Assembly (NCBI GenBank): GCA_002917775.1
Contig: KZ627158.1
Location: forward strand, 1 to 64,000
DNA length: 64,000 bases
Source of the DNA: Glaciozyma antarctica PI12
Taxonomy: Eukaryota > Basidiomycota > Microbotryomycetes > Kriegeriales > Camptobasidiaceae
Direction: 5' to 3'
Below, piece by piece: positions 9,945 to 21,025 of the stretch. The position numbers and the translations under genes are program-made. A model generated the notes under the pieces. It searched no databases. It was given only the letters and a program-made list of their open reading frames with translations, and was not told the DNA's origin. Position 1 is the stretch's first letter. Each line of letters starts with the position of its first letter.

Positions 9945-12688
9945 CTAAGCTTCGTTGTCATCGTCCAGGAAGTCGCGATACACCTGGTTGTCGGTCTCCT
10001 CGACGAACGGGTACGACAGCACCTGCAGCCACTCATCGAACGCTTCCGACTCGGCCTTGGGCACCTGCATCCCGCACAAGATCTTGCCGACATCTGCGCG
10101 ACCGGTCATCATCAGCTGGCGTTCTCCACGACGAGCGAAACAACGCACCTCCCCCCTGGTTCCGGTAATGGAAGAGCGAGATGTTGAACCTGGTTCCGAC
10201 GCCCTCGAGGAACTTTCTCAACGCTCCCGGTCGCTCGGGGAACTCGAAGCGGAACATTCGCTCGTCGGGGACCTTGCTCCTCCCGCCACTGAGGTACCTC
10301 GCATGACTCTTGGCCATCTCGTTGTCCGAGATATCGAGCGGCTTCATGCCTCCGGCGGTGAGCTCGCCGAGGATGGTCGAGAGCTCTTCTTGTCGGAGTG
10401 CTTGAGGGGTGGGGAGGGGAGTCGAGGTGCCGTTGAGGGAGGCGCCGGGGAGGGCGGGGGAGGAGAGGTAAAAGGAGAGGAAGATGAAGGCGCGTGAGGT
10501 GGACGAGTAGCGGTAGACGAATTCGGTGACGGCGCGAGGGTGGATGATGGTGTGGAGAGCGAGGAATCTGCGCGAACAGCGGGTCAGCTCTTCTGACGGC
10601 GCGAAGACAGAGGAGGGGAGAACGCACGCGCCAGGTCGTTCGGGGATGATGACTCGGAGCATCGCTTCCTTGCCCTCGCCGACTTCTGCGCGATCGGCGA
10701 TGAAGCGCAGACGACTGAAGTTGAGGTTGGCGCCGCTGACGGTGGCGACGAAGCGCTTTCCCTTGCCGATGAGGTTGTTCTGCTGGATGTACTTCTTCAT
10801 CCCAGCGACAGCGAGAGCTCCAGACGGTTCCGGTACCGAACGAGTATCTGCGCGATTCGTCAGCTTCTCCCTCGCTCCGACGAAGAGGAACGAAGCGCAC
10901 CCTCGAAGACGTCCTTGATCGCCGCGCACACCTCATCGTTGCTCACGAGCACGATCTCGTCGACCAACCCCGCGCATAGGCGGAACGTCTCCTCCCCAAT
11001 CTGCCTCACCGCCGTCCCATCCGCAAACAAGCCGACCTCCTTGAGCGTAAGGCGCTGTCCCGCACGCAAGCTCTGGTTGAGCGCATCGGCGTCGTACGTC
11101 TCGACGCCAATAACCTTGACGAGAGGAGCGATCGCCTTGATGTACGTCAAGATGCCCGCCAGCAGTCCTCCTCCTCCCACGCAAACGAAGATGGCGTCCA
11201 GCGCCGCAGCGTCCGTCTGCCTCAGGATCTCCACCGCGACGGTTCCCTGTCCTGCGATGACATACGGGTCGTCGAACGGCGGAATGTTGGTGAGACCATG
11301 AAGCGTCGCCAGTCGTGCGCACTCGCGCTTCGCTTCGTCGAAATCGGATCCGAAAAGGACGACCTTGGCTCCGAGACGGTCGACGTTGAGGTACTTGATC
11401 GAGGGCGTGTTGAGGGGCATCACGATGGTGCAGGCGATTCCGAGCTCGTGGCCGGCCAGCGCGACGCCTTGGGCGTGGTTGCCTGCGGAGAAGGAGTTAG
11501 TGGGGGTTCGCGGCAGAACTGCGAAGTGGGGGTTCGCGGCAGAACTGCGAAGCTGAAGGCGGCTCCTCTCAAATCACTTCTTCTCGAACTTGAGACGCAC
11601 AGAAGCTGGCCAACTACCCTGCCAGGCAATCGACTTCATCCCAGCAGCCCTGGATGGCAGGCAGGCTACCTTCGCAGCTTCCATCGGAATCCGCTGAGCG
11701 AGCGACGGCCTGGGAAAGACGAGGTGCGTCTTACAAAAGCCGTAGCTTTCCAGGACGGACGTGAATCCGCCTGTCCTGGCGAAACTCGAGAGAGTGGAGC
11801 GAAGCGGCCTGTCTCGAGACGACCCGCTCAAGCTTCCCATTCCGACCGAGTCGATGTTCCGATCAGGCATTCTTCCCGAATCCGTCCTCTACCTCGCTAG
11901 CCACTCCATAGCTGCACACTCGCAAGAGCAAGCACGCGGCCGCAGGGTGAGCTGGAAGATGCGAAGACGGGACGTGGGCTCGTCCAGTCTGGAGACGGGG
12001 CGAGGGCGCGGCGCCGACAGGTGAAGCTCTCCACGTAGGCGCACACCAAAGCCTTCAAAGGCTTCAGCGAGACGTCGAAGAGGAGCTCCGTCCCTGCGGC
12101 CGCACCCCCATTCCGTGCCCTTCTCTCCCTCGTTCGCCGTTCCTCCGCCTGCGCCCTACGCATCGCGCATGTGCAGCTCTCCCCGCCGTGTGCGCAGTAC
12201 CTCTTGACGCAATCCAGCCGACCCCAGCCACTCACCAGCACTGCAAGCAATCACTCCCCTCCACCTCTCGTCCGCCGTCAACTGCTTCATCAAGTTGAAC
12301 GCTCCCCGAATCTTGAAGCTAAAAAACGGGCGTAAGGTCCTCCCTCTTGAACAGCAGTTGAGATCCCAGCCGCGCGGAGAGCTGCGTTCGAACATCAGTC
12401 CGAGCTGTTCGGAAGAAGGATGAGTCGGAGAGCGTACTTGGACGGCGGGAGTGAGAGGGGTGCCTGCTGCTGGGAGGATCGAGTAGACTGAGGAGGTAAG
12501 GAGGAGAGGGAGGTAGTGGGGAGTTCCATCGGGTTGGAGGAGGTGAGCTGTTCGCGTCGGAGAGAGATGAGCTCGAGCGCGAGGTTGAGAGGACGAGAGA
12601 GCGTACGAGGAAGACGAGTAAAGAGGGAAGGGTTGGGCGCCACGACTGGCCTAGTAACAGGCCCTCCTGGCAGAAGAATCGTTGACAT
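9945..12688 (-). CDS. ILV1: Threonine deaminase (biosynthetic), one apparent frame break
   Basis: PLP enzyme that deaminates threonine to 2-oxobutanoate, the first step of isoleucine synthesis, in mitochondria. The exon model from ATG 12688 reads [16 protein letters not shown], then [20 protein letters not shown], then [20 protein letters not shown]. Next come [14 protein letters not shown] (PLP lysine in SFK), [19 protein letters not shown] (phosphate-binding glycine loop) and [19 protein letters not shown]. Two ACT-like regulatory domains follow ([17 protein letters not shown] and [17 protein letters not shown]), and the protein ends in [12 protein letters not shown]. Both ACT repeats imply feedback control by isoleucine and valine. 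Between LTPVF and SFKIRG the + strand has six A (12321-12326) where five would keep the frame. The intron at 11483-12235 is 753 bp. ILV1 and exportin-T are divergent with 120 bp between their ATGs. Confidence 0.9.
11483..12235 (-). other. Unusually long intron of ILV1 (753 bp)
   Basis: Donor GGTGAGTGGCTG and acceptor CTCCGCAG join CSAG to [11 protein letters not shown], a contiguous family motif. It contains the 26-bp tandem duplication at 11501-11552 and a perfect short hairpin (AAGCCTT-CA-AAGGCTT) near 12050. No coding frame is recognised. Confidence 0.75.
11501..11552. repeat. Perfect 26-bp tandem duplication (two copies)
   Basis: The 26-bp unit beginning TGGGGGTTCGCGG and ending CAGAACTGCGAAG occurs twice head to tail with no mismatch (11501-11526 and 11527-11552), inside the long ILV1 intron near its acceptor. 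Confidence 0.97.
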
Positions 12689-12808
12689 GGCTGAGGGAGA
12701 AGAAGGAAGGAAGAGGAGGAAGAGCCCGGCCAGCGAGAACGTCGGCCGCTTGAGAGCTTGAGCCCCGCTGCTCTTGCTCCCTCCCTCCATTTCCTTCCGC
12801 GCTCAGAA

Positions 12809-15800
12809 ATGAGCCTCCCTTCCCAAATCTCAGCCGCCATCGCCTCAGCCCTCTCCGCCTCCCCGTCCATCCCTCAATCGCAGCGCCACGACGCCCACCT
12901 CTTCCTCTCCCAAGTCAAGGACGCCCACAGCGAGACCTGGCAAGCGTGCCTCGAGCTGTTCCTAGAAGAGGGGCCAGCAGGGAAGCGGTGGGGAGCAGAG
13001 GAGCGCATGTTTGGAGTCCAGGTCGTTGGTGAGAGGTGAGTCGTCCGACCAGGTTGAACGAGGTTTTTTTCGGTCCACCTGTCGCGTGGGGGTGCGGATG
13101 GGAGCGTTAGGGACAGCGTAGATGGTGCAGGAAGTCAGGGGAAGCTTGTCTGAGCTGAGCGAGTCCTCGTCGTCGCTCGACAATGGTCTTTGTTGGCCCA
13201 CCGAGCATCTACCTCGCCAGCTATTCGAGCTCCTCCGGCTGGCTCAGAGCATCTACGACGCGCCAGATATCCACGTGGGTACAGTAGCATGGCTCTACGC
13301 GAGAGTGCCGTTGGATCGAAGGTGGACGGCGCGAGGGATTGAGAGGGCAAAGGTTGCGCGACAGGCATCGACGAGCTGAGCGGCTAGCTATGGCTTAGCT
13401 GCTGGCTACCGATACGTTGTGTGTGCGATCGCGCTCTTTTGCGACCACCTTAAGCTCTTGTCGTTTCTCAGGACGAGGAGCCACCTGCCTAAGCTGCTTT
13501 CAGAGCTTCTGGAGCTTTCCAGCGGGGTAGCAAGTCCACGCCGCCCAGACTACGCCAGCTGAGCCAGGCTACCAGAGTTTGAGCTTCAAATAGAGTATTG
13601 AGTCCCCGAGGGGCGTCTCAACCAACGTCGTGATGCGGCGCTGGAACACGCCGCTCCCTCGACTTCGTACTCTCCGAAGCCAAGGGGATGAGGTCTTCCC
13701 GATTCCCTGCATTCCATAGCTGGGAGGAATGTGGCAATCTTCCTGTAGCTGTGGGAGATGCGACGCATCCGCCACGGAGGTTGAGCAGCGAGCAGGCCTT
13801 GCGAAACCCTCCTTCCGTCCAGTTCGACTGGTCGCGAACCGGCTGCACATAAAATGGACATTTCTGGAAGACTTCGCTTCGGGTTGAAGACGTGTAGAAT
13901 GGCCAGGCGAGGCAAGCGACCCCGCCTTCGATAGTCAAGCAGCGAGGTCTACTCGCTGCGAGACCTTTGATACGGGCGGGGAATTGGTCCTCAGCCACGC
14001 AAAGCCCCACTCGAAATCGTTCCCTGTGTCTCGCCGTACTGGTCTCTGTCCCTACTTACCAACACGTCTCTCCCTCTTGCTACTCGCTGACCCCTTCAAT
14101 CCTCCGCAGTTTATCCAGCCTCGCTCCAGAAGCACTCGCCTTTGTGCAATCCTCCCTTTTCGATTACTTTGCGCGGGAATACGTCAATGGAGGTGCCGAA
14201 AACGGCGTCGTTTGTGCGTCCTTCACGCCCCTGCGCGATCTGAGCTGACGGTCCCCGATTTCGGCAGACCTCAAGAACGCCTCACTCCACTTGACGACTC
14301 TCCTCTTCCTCCGCGTTTACCCTACCGCCTGCCCGACCTTCTTCACCTCCTTCCTCTCTCTCCTCCGCACCTACCCTTCGACCGTCACCGTCCCCTCTCC
14401 CGCCCCTCTCAACCCTCAAACGACCGACCTCTTCCTCCGACTACTGCACGAGGTGGCCAGCGAAATCTCGGACGCCCAGCTACGGCTCAACAAGCCCGTC
14501 GTGCGGCTAACACGAGACTCGGAGCTCCGAGACGCCGTGCGGGAGGCAGACGCCCCGAAACTAGCGGAGGCGCTGTGGGAGATAGTGAGGGAGTCGTTGG
14601 ATGGGATCGACAAGGTGGAGGACGGAAAGGTTGGATTGAAGGGAAAGGCGGCGCGAGAGATTGCAGAGATGGTGATTCGAGTTGTCGGAGACTACGTCTG
14701 TGCGTGCTTTCGCTCCTCCCTCGTCTATCAGAGGTGCTGATGCCTCCGCAACGCAGCTTGGATCGACATCAATCTCATGGTCACCCCTATGTCCATCCCC
14801 CTCCTCCTTCGCGCTCTCCACCTTCCCTCCCCCACCGACATCGGGATCCGAACCGCCACTGCCGACGCGCTCCTCGAAACCGTCACCAAAGGCATGCCCG
14901 CGGCCGACAAGCTTGCTCTCCTCAACGTCCTCGATATCGGTCAGGTCCTCGGCCGGCTCATTACGATCGGGCGCGAGGATGGCACCAAGCCGAGTGAGGA
15001 GGTGGAGCGGTTCCGTGAGAAGCTCGGAAAGCTCCTCAACGGCGTCGGGACTGAGCTTTGCAAGATCTGCGAGGACGCAAGTTTTTTTGCTGGCCCCGAT
15101 TCGCCTTGCTGATCTCGACAGTGCAAACAGAACATCAACCCTCCCGAGACTCGCATCGCCGCTCTCGCCGTCGCCACCTCCCTCCTCGCCGTCGCCATCC
15201 GGTTTCTCGGCGACTCTTTCGACGACACCTCCGCCTCTGTCTTCGGCTTCGCCACCGCTCTTCTCTCCGTCTACAAGAAGGAGAAGAAGCGCGCTTCGGT
15301 CGACCCCAACGCCCGCCTCGACCCCGAGAAGCGCGCGTTCCTCACCGAGCTCCTCAAGGTCACGCTGCAGAAGATGGAGTACTCTGCCGACGCAGAGTGG
15401 TCGATGAGCATCGAGGGAGAAGAGGATGAGGACGCGTTGCTGTTTGCCGAGATGCGCAAGGTGCGTCGCTGCGGTTCAAGCTTGTGGGGGTTGAAAGCTG
15501 ACCTGTGATCGCAGAATCTCCGTGTTATTGGCGACGCTATCGCTACGCTCGACCTGGAGCTTTACGCCGACGCTGTGCGGTCCATCGTCATTGCCACCAT
15601 CGACGCCTACGAGACTGGAGGAGCCGTCGCTGCCTCGCTCTCCTGGCAGCGTCTCGAGCTCGCCATGTACCTTCTCTACGGATTTGGTGAGTCCCTTCTC
15701 TGGTCTCGTACCTGCTCTCGCTGATGCTACCGCGCAGGCCAAGCAGCGAGCGCGACTGGGCCGGGGGCCTTCGTACAAGTCCCCGTCGCCGAGCTTCAGA

Positions 15801-17797
15801 AGGGCAAGCGCGAGGCCGACTACCGCATCGACTACACGCGGTTCCCCCTCTCTCAGCTCGGCGAGATGATGCTCCGGGCCTGCCGCGCCAAGATCGTCGC
15901 CTACCCTCACGCAGCGGTATCGATGCAGTTCTTCGAGCTCGTCGTGCGGTACCACGACTTTTTCAAGCTCTGCCCCGAGTACATCTCCGAGATTCTGCCG
16001 AGCTTCCTCGACGAACAGTGCGTTATCTTTGGTCGCCCTCTTGGTGCGTTGCTGACGATCGCATTCACAGCGGCTTGCACCAGGACGACGAGGCGGTTCA
16101 GGCGCGCGTCTTCTACCTCTTCAGCCGGTTCATCTACCAGGCCAAGAACCTCGTTCAAGCTCAAGTCTCGGGCGAGCTCATCAGCAACATCCTGGGACGG
16201 ATGCAGGTGCGTTGCTACTCTCTAGCCGCAGAAACTCAAGCGCTGATCCAGAGCTCTCGCACAGGATCTTCTCGACATCAAGGCCGAGCTCTCGACCCTC
16301 GAGCCTCCTACGAACGACGCCCTCACTAAGGCCGCCGGTACTCCCTCCTTCTTCGACTCGCAGCTTTACCTCTTCGAAGCTGTCGGCACCCTCATCTCGA
16401 TCCTCAACCAAGTCTCCGACCAGCAAGTCTCCCTCCTCCGCGCCGTCCTCACGCCCCTCCCCGCCGGGCTCCAGGCGAATGTTCGGACGACGGCCACGAC
16501 GCACGAAGACTTCACTGCGGTCCTGCAGGCTCATCACCTCATGATGGCGGCCGGGAACGTCGCGAAGGGCTTCCCTGATCTTTCGGCACGCTCTCCCACC
16601 GCCGTCGGGCAGTGGGTCGACGTGTTCAAGGAGGCGACTGAGTCCATCCTGATGGTCGCCAAGTCGATGGGAAGTTTCGTCGTTATTCGCGATGCGGTTC
16701 GTCTTCCTTCGAGCTGCCTTCGTACCTCCGTGCTGACGGACTTCGCAGGCTCGCTTCTCGTTCAATCGCATCGTCGCTACGACTGGCGAAGCCATTCTTC
16801 CCCTCATCCCTGCCCTTATCGACTGCCTCATCGGTCAAATCACCTTCCCCGAGCTCGCGGAGCTACTTGGCTTCCTCGGCCTCCTCAACGCCAAGTACAA
16901 GGTGCGTTCCGCCTTCCTACCGTCAACGACGAGGTTGCTGACTATCCGCCTCCCAGCTCGCCTTCGTGGAGATCCTCGACACTCTCCTGATGCCCGTCAT
17001 CAACCGCGTCTTCTTCTTCCTCAAGCTCCCGGTCACCGGCACCGACGACACCGTTCAGCACTCCGTCCTCCGCCGCGCATACTTCTCCCTCCTCCTCTCC
17101 ATCACCGGCGCGAACCTCCAGCAGGTCTTCTACTCGGACAGTGCGTCGTCTTGTGCTCGGCTCTCTCGACCTCGCTGACGTCCCATCGCAGAGAACAAGG
17201 AGCACCTCGAAAGCATCCTTCAGAGCGTCACGCACTACATTGCGAACGACTCGCTCGCCCCCGACCAGCGGTTCGGATTCATCGTCCTCAACAAGCTCCT
17301 CAACCTCTGGGTAACCCCCTTCCGCCCAGCGACGGCGCCCGCACCCGCTGTTCCCCTCCCTCCTTCGCCGATTCCTGGATTCGAGCAGTTCCTTTACAAC
17401 AACGCCGTCAAGCTTTGCTTCGAGGTTCCTCTCAAGCCGAGCTTCGACTACAGTGATGCGCAGAGCTACCAGGTTTGTCGCGCGTTTGCTCGCTTGCTCG
17501 TCAACGATTGCTGATCGGATTGCCGCAGGTCATCGGGGAGATTGCCAACTTCCTCAAGGGCCTTCTGCAGAAGCGAGGCGTTGAGTTTGTCTCGTTCATG
17601 ACCGACTCGCTCCTCCCTTCCATCCAATGCCCGCCCGACGCCGCGCAAGCCTTCATGACGGCTCTTCAAGAAGCTCCAGAGTGCGTTCTTTTCGGCGCTC
17701 CGTGTTTCATTACTGACCTTCGCGCCTTCGCAGCGGCAAGCAATTCAAGAAGTTCGCATCCGAGTGGCTTCGACAAAGTCGCGGCCCCGCCCAGTGA
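12809..17797 (+). CDS. LOS1: Exportin-T (nuclear tRNA export receptor)
   Basis: Karyopherin-beta that exports mature tRNA with Ran-GTP through the nuclear pore. ATG 12809 opens MSLPSQISAAIASALSAS, then TWQACLELFLEE. After a 1,074-bp intron (13036-14109) the frame resumes in phase with SLSSLAPEALAFVQSSLFDY, then TTLLFLRVYPTACPTFF, the XpoI-like domain typical of Los1/XPOT. More than twelve helical exons follow (for example SWIDINLMVTPMSIPLLLRA, PADKLALLNVLDIGQVLGRL, SWQRLELAMYLLYGFG, FGRPLGALL), ending KKFASEWLRQSRGPAQ and a TGA at 17795. The predicted length of over 1,000 aa fits the family. Other introns are 50-80 bp. It is divergent from ILV1. Confidence 0.9.
13036..14109 (+). other. Unusually long intron 1 of exportin-T (1,074 bp)
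   Basis: Donor GAGAG/GTGAGTCG and acceptor CTGACCCCTTCAATCCTCCGCAG. Joining the exons restores VVGESLSSLAPEALAF in frame. The interior holds no recognised gene, element or long repeat. Confidence 0.78.
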
Positions 17798-18582
17798 TCC
17801 AGTGATCCTTCTCTCCGCCTCTCGCATCTCTTAGTCGACACTCTCAACCACAATACCACCCTCTGCATCTCAACATCGTCCTTAGCATCCTTACCCTCTC
17901 AAAACTGCCGACTCGCCGTCGCACCCTCTTTTGGAAATAAAGACAGGCCATGATACACCACCATTGCGAACCCACTGCGAGCAATCTGCTTCCGCAACAC
18001 GCTCTCTCCTCTCGGTCCAGTATTCCCGGCGCGTTCACTCGTCCTCCTTCTTTCCTTCGAGGATCGCGCCCAAGACTGACGCCTCAACCGGCGGCACGCC
18101 CGACGTGAGCTGGAACGGTATCGACACGATGTAGCAATCCGTAAGGCCACTTAGCAGGCGAATCGATACCGTGATCGTGTACTGAGGAGCAGCGCGAGCT
18201 TGCGATGGGAAGGTGCGGCTGACCTCTCGCTCGACAGTTGGCTCTTGCAGCTCGGAATGAGGAAGTGCGAGGGCGTCCCGTCTTGTGAATCACGCATGTT
18301 GGCGGGCATTTGAATCTTCCCAGCTCCTGTGCGAGAGCGGGAGGCGAGAGGGACGACATCAAAGAGATTGGTGCGATTGAAGAACAAGAGACGAAAGACG
18401 ACGCCTTCAATCTTGCGCGACCAGCTTGTCGCTCTCTCCTCCTCCTTCACCTGAGCTTCATGCGAGCGTGTGCGGATTCCAAGGGAGACACCCAGCTTGT
18501 CCAGCAATTCAGCAGGTGGGCCAACTTTTCGCTCGCTCGCTCGCTCTCTAGAGCGCGACAAATCTAAACGCTACATATCATG
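17798..18582. other. Intergenic region between convergent exportin-T and tRNase Z genes
   Basis: About 785 bp. Apart from the coding-like minus-strand segment at 18035-18284, I see only 3' flanks and short open frames without family motifs. GCTCGCTCGCTCGC is a small simple repeat near 18530. Confidence 0.4.
18035..18284 (-). CDS. Possible 3' exon of an unrecognised small gene
   Basis: On the minus strand a stop-free frame of about 80 codons ends in TGA at 18035. It has typical local codon usage and includes YTITVSIRLLSGL, CYIVSIPFQLTSG and VEASVLGAILEGKKEDE. The alternating hydrophobic strands look like a beta-sandwich. It opens just after an AAG that could be a splice acceptor, so earlier exons may lie at 18300-18560, but I could not join them in frame. 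No family recognised. Confidence 0.3.
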
Positions 18583-20067
18583 CTACTCCCCCTCTTTGAC
18601 GGCGACCGCCTTCCTCTTCAGCACCTCTATCTCCATGAAATCCGCCGCAACGATCGCCTCGACCCCAGCAACCTCGCTCGCAAGCCTCTCAATCTCCCTC
18701 AACATCGCCCTCTTCTTCCCAACCCCCTCGCTCTCCCCCTCCTTCCACTCCCCGACATCCGGGTACTTGATACTAAGATGGTTCATCACCAACTTCTTCG
18801 CTCCGACCCTCTTCGCAAACTCCCCCGCCACCTCGGGCGTCGAATGCCCATGCTCCTTTGCTTTCTCCCGCACGCTCTCGACCGTAGCCCCCTTCGCAGG
18901 CGCCTGGCTCTCATCCAGCGTCGGGAGAAAGGCGTTCGTAGACTCATGAACGAGCAGATCCGCTCCTTGCGCCAATTCGGCGCACCCACTCGCGTCGTAC
19001 GTATCCCCCAGCACGACGATCTTGCGCCCTGGCCCACCGAGAGGAGGGGGGTGGAGGATCGTTCCGTCGGGGAGGGTGAGGGGGAGGCGCTTGGAGGTGA
19101 GAGTGGATAGGAGAGAGAGCGGGTTGCGGATGCCTTGAGAGCGCAGGGCGGCGACGTTGGAGGGGGATTGGAGGTGCGGGAGGAGGGAGGGGAGGTCGAG
19201 GGGGAGGGGACGGGGGAGCTCGTGAAAGATGTATCCAAGGCAATTGACTGCGATGAGGTTTAGTTGAGTAGATGGGAGGAGGAAAAGGGACGGACTGGTG
19301 TGAAGGATTGGGCCGGCGCTGATTTGGATCCCTTCGCTCGTGACGAAATCTTTCCAGATGCCTGAGGATTGGCGGATGTTGGAGCCCGTTCGCTCGCTCT
19401 CATGCAGGTTCGTCGCCGTTTCTGCCTCTTCGCCGTCGAAGAGTAGCTCGTGGACGACGTACGGGCGCGTAAGGATCGATTGGGTGAGGCGGAGATTCAT
19501 GCGAAGGAATTCTCGCAGGCCAGAGGGGCCGTAGATCTCTGTTGCGGGCTGTGATATAATCAGCAAGACTCAATTGGCGTAGAGCCAGGACGTACGGCGG
19601 TCGCGGGCTTCTTCGTGCGAGGATCGATCATTCCGGGGAGGACTCCGCCTTCTCCTGCGCTGATGGTGCAGAGCAGTCCAGCGAGACCGTTGATGTGATC
19701 ACCTGTAATTCAGCGAAAAAATTAGAAGGAGCTGCGAAGGCCTGCAGTGGAGCAGCTTACCGTGCATATGCGTTACGAAGATCTTCGAGACGGCGCTCAT
19801 CTTCAGGTTGCTCTTCATGAACTGATGCTGTGTTCCTTCGCCGACGTCCACGACCCAGCTGTATAACCAGCCGTCAGTTTTTTTGTTCGCCCACTACTGA
19901 AACGAAAGGCGCACATGCGAGAGTCCAGCTTGAGCGCGAGCGAGGAGACGTTGCGGCTTTCGCAAGGCCTTCCTGCGGCCGTTCCGAGAAACTACCAGCG
20001 TCTAGAGTCGGCACTTGGCCACGGACCGAGTGATTGCACTCACTGTGAGAGAGATATGGCCGGGCAT
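18583..20067 (-). CDS. tRNase Z, short ELAC1-type
   Basis: Metallo-beta-lactamase endonuclease that cuts the 3' trailer from tRNA precursors. Exon 1 (ATG 20067) gives MPGHISLT, joined to FLGTAAGRPCESRNVSSLAL, the family start. WVVDVGEGTQHQFMKSNL and THMHGDHINGLAGLL follow, carrying the HxHxDH zinc motif. EIYGPSGLREFLRM, VVLGDTYDASGCAELAQGAD, LLVHESTNAFL (motif IV) and KKLVMNHLSIKYPD complete the fold. The protein ends VKRKA-type residues and EGE at 18583. At about 400 aa it is the short form rather than the fused long form; most fungi rely on the long one, so a second gene elsewhere is likely. It is convergent with exportin-T. Confidence 0.88.
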
Positions 20068-21025
20068 AAGCGAGCGGCGGGGAGGTCGATGCTCTGGCGC
20101 AGGTGGAGAAGAGGAGAGTCGTGAGGTGGACGAGACACTACGCCGAACGATACGGGAACGTAGAGCGTGCTGTGGAGAGTATTGGCGAGTCGATCGAAGT
20201 GGTTGGAGGGAGTGGATCGGCGGGAGAACTGAACGAGCGAAGAGCATGCACCGTCGAATCGAGTCAAGCGAAGAAGGGCTGAGGCAGACCCAGGGCTGGC
20301 TCCTTGCCTTTTTTGAGCTTGGCCTGCGTTGCTCTCGGGCAGATACGAGCAGTCTTCTTCGAGGGGAGGTGGGGGAAGGAGAGGAAGAGCACCTCCACTC
20401 GAGATTGTTGTTGAGCGACTCGACGACGCCAACTCTCCGACTCCTCCCAACCACCTTCTCCGAGCGAACACCCGCCTACGAAGTCCTACACTCCTAACTA
20501 CCGCCTGGACGACTACGCGTGAGCAGCAGCTTGCCCCAGAGCCGCCTGCATCGGTCAACACGGCAACGGGTCCACTCAGCAACTCCTCCTTCTCTCAGCG
20601 CGCACGCCTCTATCCAACGCTCGCCAATCTCTGCAGAAGGCTCTGAGCTATATCGGCTTGAAGGAGGAACTTTGTGGTAGACCTAGGCAGCCAGAGCTAG
20701 GTGAGTGCGTGCGGGCCTCTTCTTAGCTGCCGCGTGGTCGTCCTGCTCGACGCCGGAGCTCGACGCCTTCAAGGGCGAGAACAGCTGATGGATATTCAAA
20801 GCTCAGCGACTGGTGCAGCTCAGGCAGCTAGCTGCTCCGGTTGCGGCTTCCACGCTTCGCCTGCGCAACGCAGCTGGACGAGAGCTCCAGCGTGGTGCGG
20901 CAGGCCTACCTGGGGCTGAGCAAGACCCGAAGACGATCCTGAGCAACGCTGACTCTATTTCCAACCCTTCGTAGGCACCAGCTAGCCTTCGAGCGAGCGA
21001 GTCGCCTCGAACCCTCTACCCAGCC
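20068..21025. other. Divergent intergenic region, tRNase Z and CLIP-170-like promoters
   Basis: About 960 bp with no recognised gene. The right-hand third contains a probable intron in the 5' leader of the CLIP-170-like gene. Confidence 0.4.
20701..20974 (+). other. Probable 5'-leader intron of the CLIP-170-like gene
   Basis: Donor GAGCTAG/GTGAGTGCGTGC and acceptor GCTGACTCTATTTCCAACCCTTCGTAG (listed as signals only) lie 50-320 bp before the ATG at 21026. The branch point, pyrimidine tract and spacing match the coding introns of this window. Confidence 0.45.

Noticed and set aside
11501-11552. Possible CRISPR-like repeat
   Set aside because: Only two copies, directly adjacent without spacers, in a eukaryotic intron.
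13586-14010. Minus-strand open frames inside the long exportin-T intron
   Set aside because: Overlapping frames of similar length with no motif; most likely chance in GC-rich sequence.
19000-19250. Pro/Ser/Arg-rich frames overlapping tRNase Z
   Set aside because: Shadow frames of a well-supported exon with clear metallo-beta-lactamase motifs.
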